A stretch of DNA of 64,000 nucleotides from Topomyia yanbarensis (taxonomy: Eukaryota > Arthropoda > Insecta > Diptera > Culicidae): positions 410,589,335-410,653,334 of the forward strand of contig NC_080671.1 in the NCBI RefSeq assembly GCF_030247195.1. The letters are read 5' to 3'. Positions 11,416 to 23,179 of this stretch are shown in pieces. A model generated the notes under the pieces. It was not told where the DNA came from. It did no database searches and saw only the letters and a program-made list of their open reading frames with translations. Within the stretch, counting starts at the first letter, position 1. Every line of letters begins with the position of its first letter. The translations under genes were made by a program, and so were the position numbers.

Positions 11416-12185
11416 AGAAGTGGCAGGGTCATTAGAACAGGCTTAATATCGTGCGGGCTTAATTTTTGCCTTCTGATAATGAGGGTCGAGCTTAGGCAGA
11501 ATAACTACGAATCACTCGAGTTCACTATCATGTGTCCTTGATAAAGGTAGACGTATCTATCTTTACCGTGACAACCGGCAAAAATTAAGCCACGCAAGAT
11601 CACCACTGAAAACCTGTCGACGATTAGCATCAATCTGAATGATGATTGCTGCTGTTCATCTCTGTATGCCTTTTGAATGCCGGGATAGATTTTTATTAGA
11701 CTATTGTCACTGTTCTCACAGTCGTGGCGGGTTTGCTACATTGTGTAAGGCAGTGGCTGTGTCTACAGCGGCTACCCACCGCTGCCGATGGAATCCCATC
11801 AGTTTCTTTTTCTTTTTTCCCTTTTTTATTTCGACTATGTTAGTCACATTTTCTTTTTTTTTTTTTATACGTTTTAACGACATTCAATTAGCTAGAGATT
11901 ACTGGGTAGGGAAAGTTATGAAACTTAGAGCCATAGTACTCAAGTGAGAGCAAGGATGTGAAGTAAACAGATCGGAAAACTAGAAGTGGCAGGGTCATTA
12001 GAACTCTAATGACCCTGCCACTTCTAGTTTTCCGATCTGTTTACTTCACATCCTTGCTCTCACTTGAGTACTATGGCTCTAAGTTTCATAACTTTCCCTA
12101 CCCAGTAATCTCTAGCTAATTGAATGTCGTTAAAACGTATAAAAAAAAAGAAAATGTGACTAACATAGTCGAAATAAAAAAAGGG
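11416..12185. mobile_element. 770-bp insertion with 12-bp target duplication and internal palindrome
   Basis: CCTTTGATTTCC flanks the segment on both sides (11404-11415 and 12186-12197), and removing one copy plus the insert rejoins the two parts of the surrounding foldback arm. A 12-bp duplication fits target-primed reverse transcription. The first 23 bases of the insert recur at 11982-12004, exactly at the centre of a near-perfect palindrome. No protein is recognisable. Confidence 0.7.
11820..12185. repeat. Near-perfect ~180-bp-arm palindrome with 2-base centre
   Basis: Bases 11820-12002 are the reverse complement of 12005-12185, with only a length difference in a T-run, separated by AC at 12003-12004. 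Such a palindrome would extrude as a long hairpin and is normally unstable, so it should be recent or an assembly artefact. Confidence 0.9.
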
Positions 12186-13057
12186 CCTTTGATTTCCTTT
12201 TAAACATATCTCCGGTTCTATTTACTCTAGAACAAAACCGTAAGATGGGTTTTGAAGAAAATTGTTCAAGGAGTTTAGAAAAAATATTAGTTTTTGGCGG
12301 CAGTGCTGCCAACTATCCGATTTTTCATCAAAATAGCAAATAAGCGATATTTTGAAGCAAAAAAAACGCTATTTCCCATATAAAATCGCAAGCACACAAC
12401 AATAAAAAAACAACTTGAGAACTCTGAGTTCACACATCATTTATCGTGAAGTAGACGAGAAATGATGGAAAACTATGTTTTTGGTTTCCTTTCAGCAGAT
12501 CAGGGTCAATTTTTATGACCGTTTGAAGATTATTCCAATTTTGGCCAATAAAAATAGATTTTTATATGATAAAATGCGAGTTCTTCCCTTCAAAATAGTG
12601 CATCTCAGAATGCGCTCAAATTATATTGAGATTGTAAGTGTTTTTTATGCAAAAATATATGAGGAATACGATGGCATTAGAATTTTCAAAATTAAAATAT
12701 GTATAATGAGAGAAAAATAACTTTTAATATATAAGTGAAAAAATCGCATAGTTGGCATCACTGCCGTGAAAAGTTAATTTTTTTATAGACTCCTTGAACA
12801 ATTTTCTTCAAAAAACATATTTCGGATGAATTCTATAGTAAATAGAACCGGAGATATAATCAAAAGAAAATCAAGGGTTTTAGCAATTTGTCAAAACGGG
12901 GGGTGATCCCATGACCTGAGGGGTGATTCAATTGACATAAAAATTTAGGTTTTTATATATTGGCCCTAGATGAACAATTACTCCAAATTTAGTTCAAATC
13001 CGTGAAGGTCGAATTTGAATCTTTTTTGATCACTTCGCGCGGAATGACTTATATGTA

Positions 13058-14439
13058 TGATGATAGATAAAATTACATAAAATGTATTGTTATGTGTATA
13101 ATAAACAAAACATTTAGTGGACATAATTAATATATGTCCTGAAAATAGAACAATGAAGAAATAATTAATATAATGCTCATGCTGCTCGTTACTAATATAA
13201 TCAAAATATCATGCAGTGTTGATATCAATCAATTAAAAAGTGTCAAGTATAATGATGAACATAATGGAAAAAAATGAATGAAATCAATATTATGAACAAA
13301 TTGAAATTTTTTATTATAATAATAGCATAGCATAGCATATACGATTGCACAAATCGTAGGTGACTGTACAATGATCAGCTAATATTTAACAAGATATCCA
13401 CTATACCACGTCGCAAGAAAAAACATTTGGGATTAACACGTGTACACTAGACTGCTCAGAAAAATAATGAATTTTTGAAAACTCAACCGGCCCACCCCTG
13501 AGTCAATTACTAGTTCCACCAGGAGTACTTGCTCCAAATTTGAAGCAAATCGGGCAAGTCTAGCTACCGGACCAACGCGTCTGAGGTTTGTATGGGTTTT
13601 TTGACAATTTATATGGAGAAAACTGACTAGCTCGAATTTTTACCGTTAGGTGGCACTGTATATACCGAATTATCAGTGTAAGTGAAAATAAAAAAGATAA
13701 TTTGATTATCTACAACTTTGTCGAAGACTGCTAGTCAATCCGGCTTTGCGAAAAGAAGTTATTAAACTTTTAGCGAAGTGATGTCTGAGTCAGTTTTGCA
13801 TGGGGCCTAGCAGTGCCTGGTAGTGTATCAGTACTAGGTTCTAATAAATTAAATATTTTTGTGAAATAATGGTTGGATTTAGCTGAATAGTATGTTCGGA
13901 AGAATTGCAGTGCATAATACGAGTTATGTTTTGGTTAGAAAAATTTAGTTCCACCTGTAACCGCATAGATGGCGCCAACACTAACTTTTCAACGGAGCGA
14001 GATAGAATATTGAGATGTTTGGAAGAATTACTGCGAAATTCCTGTTCTACGACTTTGTAGAAGACACCCACACACCTGGACGTATACCACACTATGAATC
14101 CGACACCGACACCAACCACGAACGCGTGAATCAACAAATACATCTCCAATGCAACGCACGATCACGACCCGCAGTATTGAACAAGGAAAAATACACATGT
14201 CCAAATCGAAAATTATTATTATCATAATATTGCCGTTACTTTTAAATTGCGATTGACAGCCCATAGGAACATGGGCTAGAATGAACTAATCTTGTTGAGA
14301 TCTGCGTTCAACATGTTGACAACAATATGATTTAATTCGGTTATTCTCGCATCGTAATGACTACGGAATTATTGTTGGTGTGAAATAGTTGCTACTTGAG
14401 CAACTTGAGTGACCGTTCATTTCTAAATAAAACAAATAC
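13058..14439. other. Unassigned loop of the giant inverted repeat
   Basis: AT-rich DNA with a short GCATA run near 13325 and no convincing coding exon. The frames at 13841-14264 overlap on both strands and show no domain. Confidence 0.4.
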
Positions 14440-15150
14440 CGATGATGATTTTGACTATTTTGTGGTACCGCCATCTTGCTTTCCAAAATCAATTATTAAC
14501 CGTATCTGCCGACCATCCACTCGCAAATGACTTCCATATTGATGATAGTCTTCACTGTTTTGTGGAAACCGGAAGCCGCCATCTTGGTTTTCAAAATGGC
14601 GTCAATCATCAATTTCCGTCTTTTACTGATCACCCCATTTCAAATGCCACCCATACTGACAATGGTTTTCATTGTTTCCTTGGAACATCTTAGTTTTCAA
14701 ATGACCATCTCCTTTCTAATGACACCCATATTGAAGACGGTTTTCACTGTTTTTTTTTTGGAACAGGAACCCGCCATTTTGGTTTTCGAATTGGCGTCAA
14801 AAAACCAATTTCCGGATTTTGCTGACCACCAGCGCATTACAATGACACCATTATTGATGGTGGTTTGCATTGCTTTGTGATAACCGGAAGCTGGCATCTT
14901 GGTTTTGAAAATGGCGTTAAAAATCAATTTCTGTCGTCTATTGACCATTCCCTTTCGAATGACACCCGTATTGAGGATACTTTTCACCGTTTTGTGATAA
15001 CCGGAAATCGCCATCTTGGTTTTCAAAATGGCGTCAGTTATCAATTTCCGGCCATCCTCTTTCAAATAACACCCATATTGATGATGGTTTTCACTGTTTT
15101 GTGGTAACCGGAAGCCGCCATCTTGGTTTTCAAAATGGCGTCAAATGTCC
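14440..15150 (-). repeat. Tandem array, ~107-120 bp units (right arm, mirrored)
   Basis: These units are the reverse complement of the array at 10047-10850 and share its individual variants, so the two arrays are copies of one another and not independent expansions. The innermost units (14440-14700) are more decayed. Confidence 0.85.
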
Positions 15151-15808
15151 ATCCGTCCGGAACCTTTGCCGGAATGGCCATAGCTTGAGGGAGCTGTAGA
15201 ACCGTATGATTGGAAGAACTTCGCATTTCGTATAAAGCTATGAACCCAAATCGCTGGAATGATAGAAAAATATATACATTTTCTTAGGTTATCTCGGAAC
15301 AGTTCTCCGGTGGCCAAGATTGGTCCAATTCATGTCTATTGTGAAGGATCAATGGGAAGTAGTAATATGTAGCACATTTCAAAACACAATTACTTAAATT
15401 TATGGGATGTTTCTTCAAAACTCGTCCGTCACCCCACTGGGATGCCGGATATACCCCACGGGAATTCGGATTAACTCCGGAACCGGTCTACGGATTTGAA
15501 CGCTACTTGGTACATAGAAACTGGAGTGAATTTCAGATCTTTTAAAGCCGGTTCCATCCAATTCGGTCAAACATTGACGAAATAAGAGCAAAATTTAAAC
15601 AAAATTTTCAGAAAAATGTTAACATGGTACTGTAAATATTAAAGAGCTGACAGCTAGTTGTGCAATTATTTATGAATGATAATTATAACTACATATTTAG
15701 GATGCATCAGGATTCAGCTCAGTATTATAGCAGCACAACAATGTATTATAATCGAGATACTTTCGCGTATCTACTAAAACTACACAAATATCATTTGGTT
15801 GATGTTAA

Positions 15809-16032
15809 GTCAGACCGGACTAAGGGACATTGTATTGATTTCGAGAAAAACGAGTTTAAAGTTTGAATCGCAGCATCCTTTACGTTATAATTCGAGATTA
15901 ATTTTTGCCATAATTCTTGCTAATTATAACATATTTAAAATCTGGTAAGTGTTGAATGTAGCCGAAGAAATTCTTTATCCAACGCTATCATTATCTCATT
16001 TTTTGAGGTTTTGCGACTTAGTCCGGTCTGAC
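15809..16032. mobile_element. 224-bp TTAA-flanked MITE
   Basis: The ends are a perfect 16-bp inverted repeat, GTCAGACCGGACTAAG at 15809 and its complement ending at 16032. TTAA lies outside each end (15805-15808 and 16033-16036). TTAA duplications are typical of piggyBac-type transposases, so a non-autonomous piggyBac-like origin is likely but not proven. Confidence 0.85.
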
Positions 16033-16330
16033 TTAACACCGACCATTTGACAGTCAGCATTGCATCAATCATTTCAAATTGGGAAGATGGTGGACATGGG
16101 TCAAGAATTTTATGAGGTACTAGCTGATACCCATCGTGCGTTGCTGCGATTTTCAACGAAATAGGAGGAAAACACAATTTGTTCCGAAGCGCCATCTAGC
16201 GGGCAGATAACCCCCAACCAATAGCACACAAACACGTTCCATAATAAATGCCAGCTATGTATAAATTTTGACGGCAATCGGTTAAGCCGTTAGGGAGTCC
16301 ATAAATCATATACATACAAACATTGACTTT

Positions 16331-16636
<306 letters not shown>

Positions 16637-17047
16637 GGTGTGAAATTACATTGGCAAGTTCTCTTGGGGTAAAGACCGTCCTAGATGGCTAATGTGACCA
16701 AAGCGGCAAATTTATGTAATTGAACACCAGTTTTAATAAGTTTTGCATCATGGTGGTTCCAGTTTATATGGGGATTTGCTGTATTACCGCGCTTCTCATC
16801 CACTAACTCCGGAACCGGATGTCGTATCAGAAATAAATTCGATAGCGCCCTATGCCTTTCATTTGAGACTAAGTTTAAGAAAATCGGATCGATTATCTTG
16901 GAGTAAGATGTAAATTCACCTAAGGAACTAAGCCACTTTCCCGAAGCTTCCAGTTTCACAGAAGGAGTCCAAAGTGGTCAATGTGGGTTTGATTGGGAAC
17001 CAGTGAGCTGAAACAATAAATTCAAGCAATTAAGAACACATTTAATA
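16637..17047. other. Unassigned spacer
   Basis: Contains phrases such as CCGGAACCGG and TTTCATTTGAGACTAA that recur in the dispersed repeat copies (about 6310-6390 and 20720-20800), so it is probably a diverged fragment of that family. No coding potential seen. Confidence 0.4.
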
Positions 17048-17219
17048 GGGGTGGAGATAGCGTAGTTGGTAAATCGATTGCCTTGTACGCAGATCACCTG
17101 GGTTCAAATCCTAACCCCGCACATAGGGTTAGAGATTTTTCTAAAGAGATTTCTCTAACCCGACAAAGAGGCGAATGACCCTAAGGTTAAAACCTCTATA
17201 ATCAAAATAAACGAAAAAA
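17048..17219 (+). mobile_element. tRNA-derived SINE (Feilai-like)
   Basis: The head GGGGTGGAGATAGCGTAGTT resembles a tRNA 5' half with an A box (TAGCGTAGTTGGT), and GGGTTCAAATCC at about 17101 is a good B box. A tRNA-unrelated body follows, containing GCGAATGACCCTAAGG, and the element ends in an A-rich tail near 17219. Imperfect flanking repeats (ACATTTAATA before, ACATTTTTAAT after) suggest target duplication. It would be transcribed by RNA polymerase III and mobilised by a LINE. The family name is from memory of mosquito SINEs. Confidence 0.75.
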
Positions 17220-17715
17220 CATTTTTAATGAGTTTTTGCATCTTTTAGATAACATGCTGATACCAATTTATATAGAAATAGCATGCGTGATCGCACACTT
17301 CAACCCGTAACTGGAAAGGGACCGTCCATAAATGACGTAGCATTATATGGGGGAGGAGGTAGTTTTGTATTTTGTGCTCATAGTGTGAATTATAAAAATT
17401 TGTCAGAAGTAGTTGTTAGGAAAACTTTTTTTATTTAAAGCTTCTCCATTATTCAAATACAATGAGAAAGCTTCTTTTATGTCTGTAAAATAATAAACAT
17501 TAGACTTTTGACAATTTATGATGGGGTAACGCGAATAACTTTTAAATAAGACATAATTACATAAATTAATTGTTCTTGTTGGAGCAAAATTCCAAATATC
17601 TCCAAAATTATCGCATTTTGGAAAATATTTGTTAAATGCATTTTGATTTAAAATGATGCTTAGAATTTTATTCTGTAATAAAATTACTGTTTTGTATGTC
17701 AATTAGTATGAAATT
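17220..17715. other. Unassigned spacer
   Basis: AT-rich DNA without a recognisable gene or repeat end. A 99-codon minus-strand frame at 17403-17702 has no domain and low-complexity composition. Confidence 0.4.
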
Positions 17716-20700
17716 TAAAAACGCTTTTAATCCACCTAACAGTGTGATGAGACATTTCTTATAACTCTTATCACTCTCTTCGGATATTATATCGTTTGAG
17801 AACATTTAGAGCTTGATGCTTCGTGATGTTTTTGATAAAACATACTACATGGGATAGTGGCAGGACTCAGAGAATCGCTCAAATCAGCATAGGACAACAT
17901 CAGTGCTAGAAATCTCAAACCAAAGCAATGGGAAAGCGAAAAAATGGCCCATAAAATAGACATACAAACGAATTATTGCTAATACTCTGTTAATAAAATA
18001 TCTAAATTCCTCAATCAATGCATTGTGGTGGGAAAACTGAATTTTCCTAAAGGGGTTATATATTGTACTGAGCCAAAAAAATCGATTTTTTTTATTGTTT
18101 TGAAGTTTATACTTTACTCAAATTTCCAACGCGACTGAGAACTAAGAAATCTACGCTTTTTCTTGAAAAGGGCAATACTAGTAGTGATACCATTCAAAGA
18201 AAATCAACAGTGAATATTTCCAGACTTGGTTTTATTTCCTATTTAGGAGCTATTGTGTTTTTTTTACATTCTTGATTGCATGATTCAGTGATCGAAACCC
18301 AAAACTTTATAAAGTATTTGAAATTATTAAATTAGAATTTGTTTTTGCTATTCAAATTGACAAAATGATAGTATCGCCCCTTTGGCGATTGTTTACCTTT
18401 TCAGTCCCACCTATCAGCATTGAAGTATCGCCCTTACGTTTTTTTTACAATAACTAACGTTTTACACCACCGATTTCGTCCGGGTTTTTTTCAATAGCGA
18501 TCATTGTTACTATTTACAGCTGGTATCAGCTTAATATTCCTAAAAAATACGAAAAAAACAGTTTCGCCTCAAAACTGCTAGCAAAAAAAGTATCGCCCTG
18601 TTTGTTTGCATGGAGCGTGGAGGGCGAAACTTTAAATAAACAAACAAAATACAGTTTTGCCCGTTGTATTTTTTGCTGTAGTTTAAGAAAGCAATATCGT
18701 AGAATCCAAATTTTTAGGTTAATTTGTTACGTTTCAAAGCCCTCATTCGCATGTATGAAAAAAGCCTTATGTTTACAATTGTAAGTATCGCCCTTTTCAC
18801 AAAAAAGCGTTGAAATGAAATCGCAGCTTCTGATATCACGCTATCTCTGAAGTGCAAGCGTGCATAGTTCCAAATTTTACTTCGACATCGACTTTTTCTA
18901 AAGGTGACTTCCTTGATTTGATCACTATTTATTAAAAAACCGCGGTTAAATAAAAAATAAAACTATTAAAAAATTTCAAATAGTTTATAATTTTCACAAA
19001 CTTATTAGGTAAAATTGCTTTCGTAATATTGTGTAGGAAAAAAGGTGAAAATTTCAGTTTTTTCTCTATCTGCAACATATAAACCCTTAAGTATACCAAT
19101 TAATTGGTATACGAATTGGAATAGGTTCGCCAAATTTTGGAAGAAGTCTATAGTCCCTTGAAAACTACCTAAAAAATGTTGTAGTTCGAAGCAATAAAAA
19201 ATCCCCAAAAATGAAATGTACCTATTAATGTGAAACACAGTGAATAATACATACAATAAAGACCCATTTTCATCAGTCTCGTGGTGCATTTTAGGCTGAC
19301 AAAATAGGGACATTGACTAAATCGGGCAATTTTTTTTCTTTATAATAAACTGAAACTGTTAAAATATTCTTCCCGTCCCTTGATGTGGTCTGATAACTAT
19401 TTCTGATTATGATGAACTTTTTATTTTTGCATATTTCCATCTTCATGATAAGGAAACATGCTCAAGAAAGGATTTACTCGAATTCAGTCTTGTTCGTCTG
19501 CTAGAGCCCATCAAACATGTGTTCATATTTGGCTGATAAAATCGGGGTTTCAATTTATTATAATAGATATTCAGCATTCGAAGAAGTTTCTTGTGAACGA
19601 GCGTAGAACGACTTTGTTTCTACTTACTTGAAGTCAGCGGCGTAGCCAGAAATTCGGTTTGGTGAGGGTTTGGTGAAAATCGATCTTACTGTCCAAACGG
19701 CATAGTTCCGAAACCATAATTTTTGAAGTTTTAAAATTAAGCAGAATTATGTTTCAGAAAATAGTAACAGAGTTCGTGTCTTTAGCGAATTTGTTGAGTC
19801 TTTATTGTAGTCATGAATGTTAACCTGAGAAAATTCACCATAAATACTTCTTGGACGATATACCGTCAGAATTATTTTATCAAATGAAGCGCTGTTTAAC
19901 GTTTGTAAAACTCATCGAAAATACTAAACCTCCGAGATTGGCGGTTTCAGAATGATGCTATCCTTAAATTACCGTTTTTGAGCATTTGACCTATACATAT
20001 AATTGGCCATACAACAAAAATGAAATGCTCATCAAAATCGATCAGGACCTGCTAGAATCGCATGGAAATCGTCATTTTTCATAAATTTCTCTCTACATTC
20101 GGAAAGTGTTATCCTCGTTATTAATCATATTACGTTTTCGTCTCAACTCGACGCATTCCCAAAATAAAAACCCGTTTTAATCCACCTAGTGGTGCAATTG
20201 TGCTTGTCTCATTTGTCCAGACTACGATTCCATGGCTGGTTATGTTCAATACAATGGTGGAAATTAATATTACATGTTCAGTACGATATGCACATACATA
20301 CAATGGATCGACAGCCACGATCTTGAGATACTATGTGATACTGAAACATCGCTTGAAACCAGCGGCGGATCATGGAGAAAGATCCGGGAGGTCCGGGTCC
20401 TGCCGAAAATTTTCAACTTGTTAAGAAATTTTAAACTAGTTTTAATTTTAAAGTAGCAACCCCTCACTGCATACTCCCTCCGGGCCGGTATGATTGACGA
20501 CTTTTAGAGTGATTGCATAACCTTTCTATATGAGAAATGCAAAAATGTGCAAAAGTCCAAAAAAGTCAATTTTTGTCAAACATTATTTTTTTCGAGTTTA
20601 CATCAAATCTCAATGTTTCATGCATTTTAAAGTCATTTGGCATCAAAAATACAAATTTGATTTTGCAAATGTTTCATTTCAGTTTATATGGGAATTTGAT

Positions 20701-22550
20701 GTGTGATTGCACTCTTCAACTCGTAACTCTGGAACCGGAAGTCCAATCAATTAAAAAAATCAATTGCAGCCGATGGGAAGGTTGTACCTTTCATTTGAGA
20801 CTAACTTTGTGCAAATCGGTCCAGCCATCTCTGAGAAACCGAGGTCACATTTTTTCCACATACACATATACACACACATACATACACACAGACATTTTCC
20901 GATCTCGACGAACTGAGTCGATTGGCATATAACACTTGGCCCTCCGGGTCGGAATTAGATTGACGAATTTTAGAGTGTTCGGAAAGGCAAAAACATTTTT
21001 AGCAAATGTTGAAAGTTATGCATTTTTCGTTGAGCAGTTCTATGTTTCATAGACATTAAATCAATTTTAACTTCGCTTCCTATTAAATAAAGACCTTTAT
21101 TACAGTACATCTCTACAAAAGCGAGCTCAATTTGGAAAGAAATCTGAGGATTATGATTGATTACAGAACTCTGGAATTTTCTATTGGAATGTTTTCAGGC
21201 AGGAATTTGATATTGATGCTATTAGACAACTGTGAAATCAAGACCAATAGATCAGTTACATATCAGGACCCCATTCCGACAATTTACCAAAAGTCCTCAT
21301 GATGTTTAAAACAACAGGTTATCAATCTACGGATCAGATAATTGTGATTGTAATATTGAATTAAATCAGTCAGCATCAATAAATTTTCAACTTCAATCCA
21401 TTTTTTTTCTTGGGTGTGGTGGGGGGGGGGGTGTTGTATGGTGGTAAACCCCAAAACCTTCTCGTGGCTACGCCGTTGCTTGTAGTTATTTATTTCGCTT
21501 TTCATTTTCCGATATGTTTCAGATCGATCCGATGGTTATAAATTAGAAAAATTGCAGTCAGAAGGTTCGTACAAATGAACATTTTTGCACTGATAAGTTA
21601 TCAAGTTCCTTCCAGACAACTTGAAGGTGTTCGGTGATTATTTCTAGCGGTTGTAGATAGAAAAATGAAATACAAAATTCGTTTTATCGAAATAATGTTT
21701 GGCTTATTTCAATGGATTATTACTATATTGAACAATAAATAGGCGACAAAGAGTAATCTACAAACAACAAGCCATAACTTTTAAAGTATTCAAAATAGAT
21801 ATTTGAAGTCTTCAGTAAAGTTATTCGCAAAAGTAAGAGCTATAAATTTGCTGAAGACATCATTTCGATATAATCACTCCCAAGAAAATTTGTGAAAATA
21901 TCCCACTCATAGGGGGATTAAACAGCAAAAGCACAATACCAAAAGAAAGGGCATATTGCCTCCATTAAATTCTCCGAAGATACTATTGACCTAAAATAAG
22001 CCGTTTTGACGTTAATAATAGATTACATGTTTTTGGTCATATTTCTGGCAATGGGAAATGATAAAAATCTTTCGTCCGCATTTAATGTTAAATATCTCTT
22101 TTTATAATAGTCCGATTTCATTAATCTATAGCTTGTTCGAAAGGTATTCGTTTAAGCTGTCTAAAAACATATAAATTGTTAATCTATATTGTCAATTTCG
22201 GCAGATAATTCGAAAAAACTGCAAAAAACGCCATTTTTACGCATTCAAACATTCATATCTTGGAAACTAAACATCAGAATCAAAAACAAATTAATAGCGT
22301 TCATACTGTTTTTTAGTTCTTTCATTTAAAATTGGTTTGGATAAGATCGGTTCAGCCATTGCTGAGAAACACGAATGAGAATTTGTCCGTTACATACACA
22401 CACACACACACAGACACACACACACACACAGACATTGTCCCAAATCGTCGAGCTGAGTCGATTGGTATATAAGACTCGGCCCTCCGGGCCTCGGAAAAAA
22501 TCTTGAAAGTTTGAGCGAATTCTATACATTTCTTTTATAAGAAATGTAAA
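17716..22550. repeat. Dispersed repeat, copy 2
   Basis: Same order and orientation as 3003-8150 but without the foldback insertion, giving the empty site near 18195 (one CATTC). It holds additional DNA at about 18455-19650 and 19775-20540 that copy 1 lacks. The first extra block repeats the word AGTATCGCCC several times; the second includes repeat families seen at 24 kb and 36 kb. Open frames here are short and domain-free. Confidence 0.75.
20165..20535. repeat. Composite of two short dispersed repeats
   Basis: 20165-20350 (TTTAATCCACCTAGTGGTGC onward, including TACGATTCCATGGCTGGTTA) recurs at 36390-36660 and in part near 50535-50570. At 20358 it is joined to GCGGCGGATC and GAAAATTTTCAACTTGTTAA blocks that recur at 23830-24012, 48372-48480 and 53404-53500. 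The 3' part TTGCATAACCTTTCTATATG is mirrored at 23733-23765. Confidence 0.65.
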
Positions 22551-22868
22551 ACATGTATAAAGTTATTGTTAGAAAAACTTTTTTGCTGACAATTTCTCCA
22601 TCATGAAATCGCATTCAAAATGTTTTATTTCTCTTTCGGTTTTTGTTGACAAAATATATAAAATTAGAAAAAATGGGTTTTTCTGCAATTTGAAATTTTA
22701 ACATGAATTTTTTGTTTTTGTAAAAAATGACACATTTTTTTCAGTGCATATTTTTTGTTCAGAAATATTCATTCAAGTCTACGCTCTTTTAAAAAATTGC
22801 GCTTGAGTCAAAATAATCTTATTGACTGTGGAAAATGTTAAGTCTTCCACGTTGGTTAAACCTGTAAA
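22551..22868. other. Unassigned AT-rich spacer
   Basis: AT-rich DNA between the repeat copy and a hAT-type element. The last 8 bases (CCTGTAAA) are the target duplication of that element. Confidence 0.5.
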
Positions 22869-23179
22869 CAGGGTGGCCAGACCTACCGATTTATCGGTAG
22901 TCCTACCGATTTTGGTCTTCCCTACCGATTCCCAGACGACCAAGGGAAAACTACCGATATTTTGTTATTCCTACCGAAAACTACCGATTTTTATTGATTT
23001 TGGACACATCCTACTCAACATTCATTTTTAGGTTGGATTTGATCTGTGATCTGTGTTTTCAGTATTTTACGATTCTATGTCAACATTACGTTTTTGGGAT
23101 AACAACCCGGCCTACCGATAACTACCGATAAACTTTTAGTGACCCTACCGATATTAAGGAATTCTATCTGGCCACCCTG
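22869..23179. mobile_element. 311-bp hAT-type MITE with CTACCGAT subterminal repeats
   Basis: The ends are CAGGGTGGCCAGA and its exact complement TCTGGCCACCCTG. The 8-bp sequence CCTGTAAA is duplicated directly outside (22861-22868 and 23180-23187). CAGGG ends with an 8-bp duplication are the hallmark of hAT transposons. Inside, CTACCGAT or a close variant occurs about nine times, concentrated in the outer 110 bp on the left and 70 bp on the right, as expected of transposase-binding subterminal repeats. There is no room for a transposase. Confidence 0.92.

Larger units (their letters stand above)
11217..13051. mobile_element. Nested foldback element with TCATTCCGCGCG ends
   Basis: The left end reads TGGGTCATTCCGCGCG and the right end reads CGCGCGGAATGACTTA. 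The arms continue inward through matching blocks: the ATTGGTCTTAGATGAACAATT-like block, the GAATCACCCCT block, the ATATCTCCGGTTCTATTTAC block, and a final CAGTG-TGCCAACTAT block around 12302 and 12765. TATGTA lies outside both ends (11211-11216 and 13052-13057), a possible target duplication. The left arm is interrupted by a separate insertion at 11416-12185. No transposase frame is visible. A diverged copy of the right end lies at about 37485-37580. Confidence 0.75.
9560..15636. mobile_element. Giant (6.1 kb) inverted-repeat structure with mirrored tandem arrays
   Basis: The outer sequence from 9560 (TTTACAGTACC) inward matches the reverse complement of sequence ending at 15636 (GGTACTGTAAA). 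The match runs through about 490 bp of non-tandem DNA and then about 800 bp (left) or 700 bp (right) of tandem units. The arms look nearly identical, including small shared irregularities such as an A-run in one unit. The loop (about 10.85-14.44 kb) contains another foldback element. No transposase is visible. The exact ends are uncertain because I could not find a matching target duplication. It may be a foldback-type element or an inverted duplication of an older repeat. Confidence 0.75.

Noticed and set aside
17048..17120. Functional tRNA gene
   Set aside because: The A and B boxes are present but the acceptor and anticodon stems do not pair well, and a SINE body with an A-rich tail follows.
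22869..23179. CTACCGAT repeats as telomeric or CRISPR-like repeats
   Set aside because: They lie between perfect hAT ends with an 8-bp duplication and have no uniform spacers.
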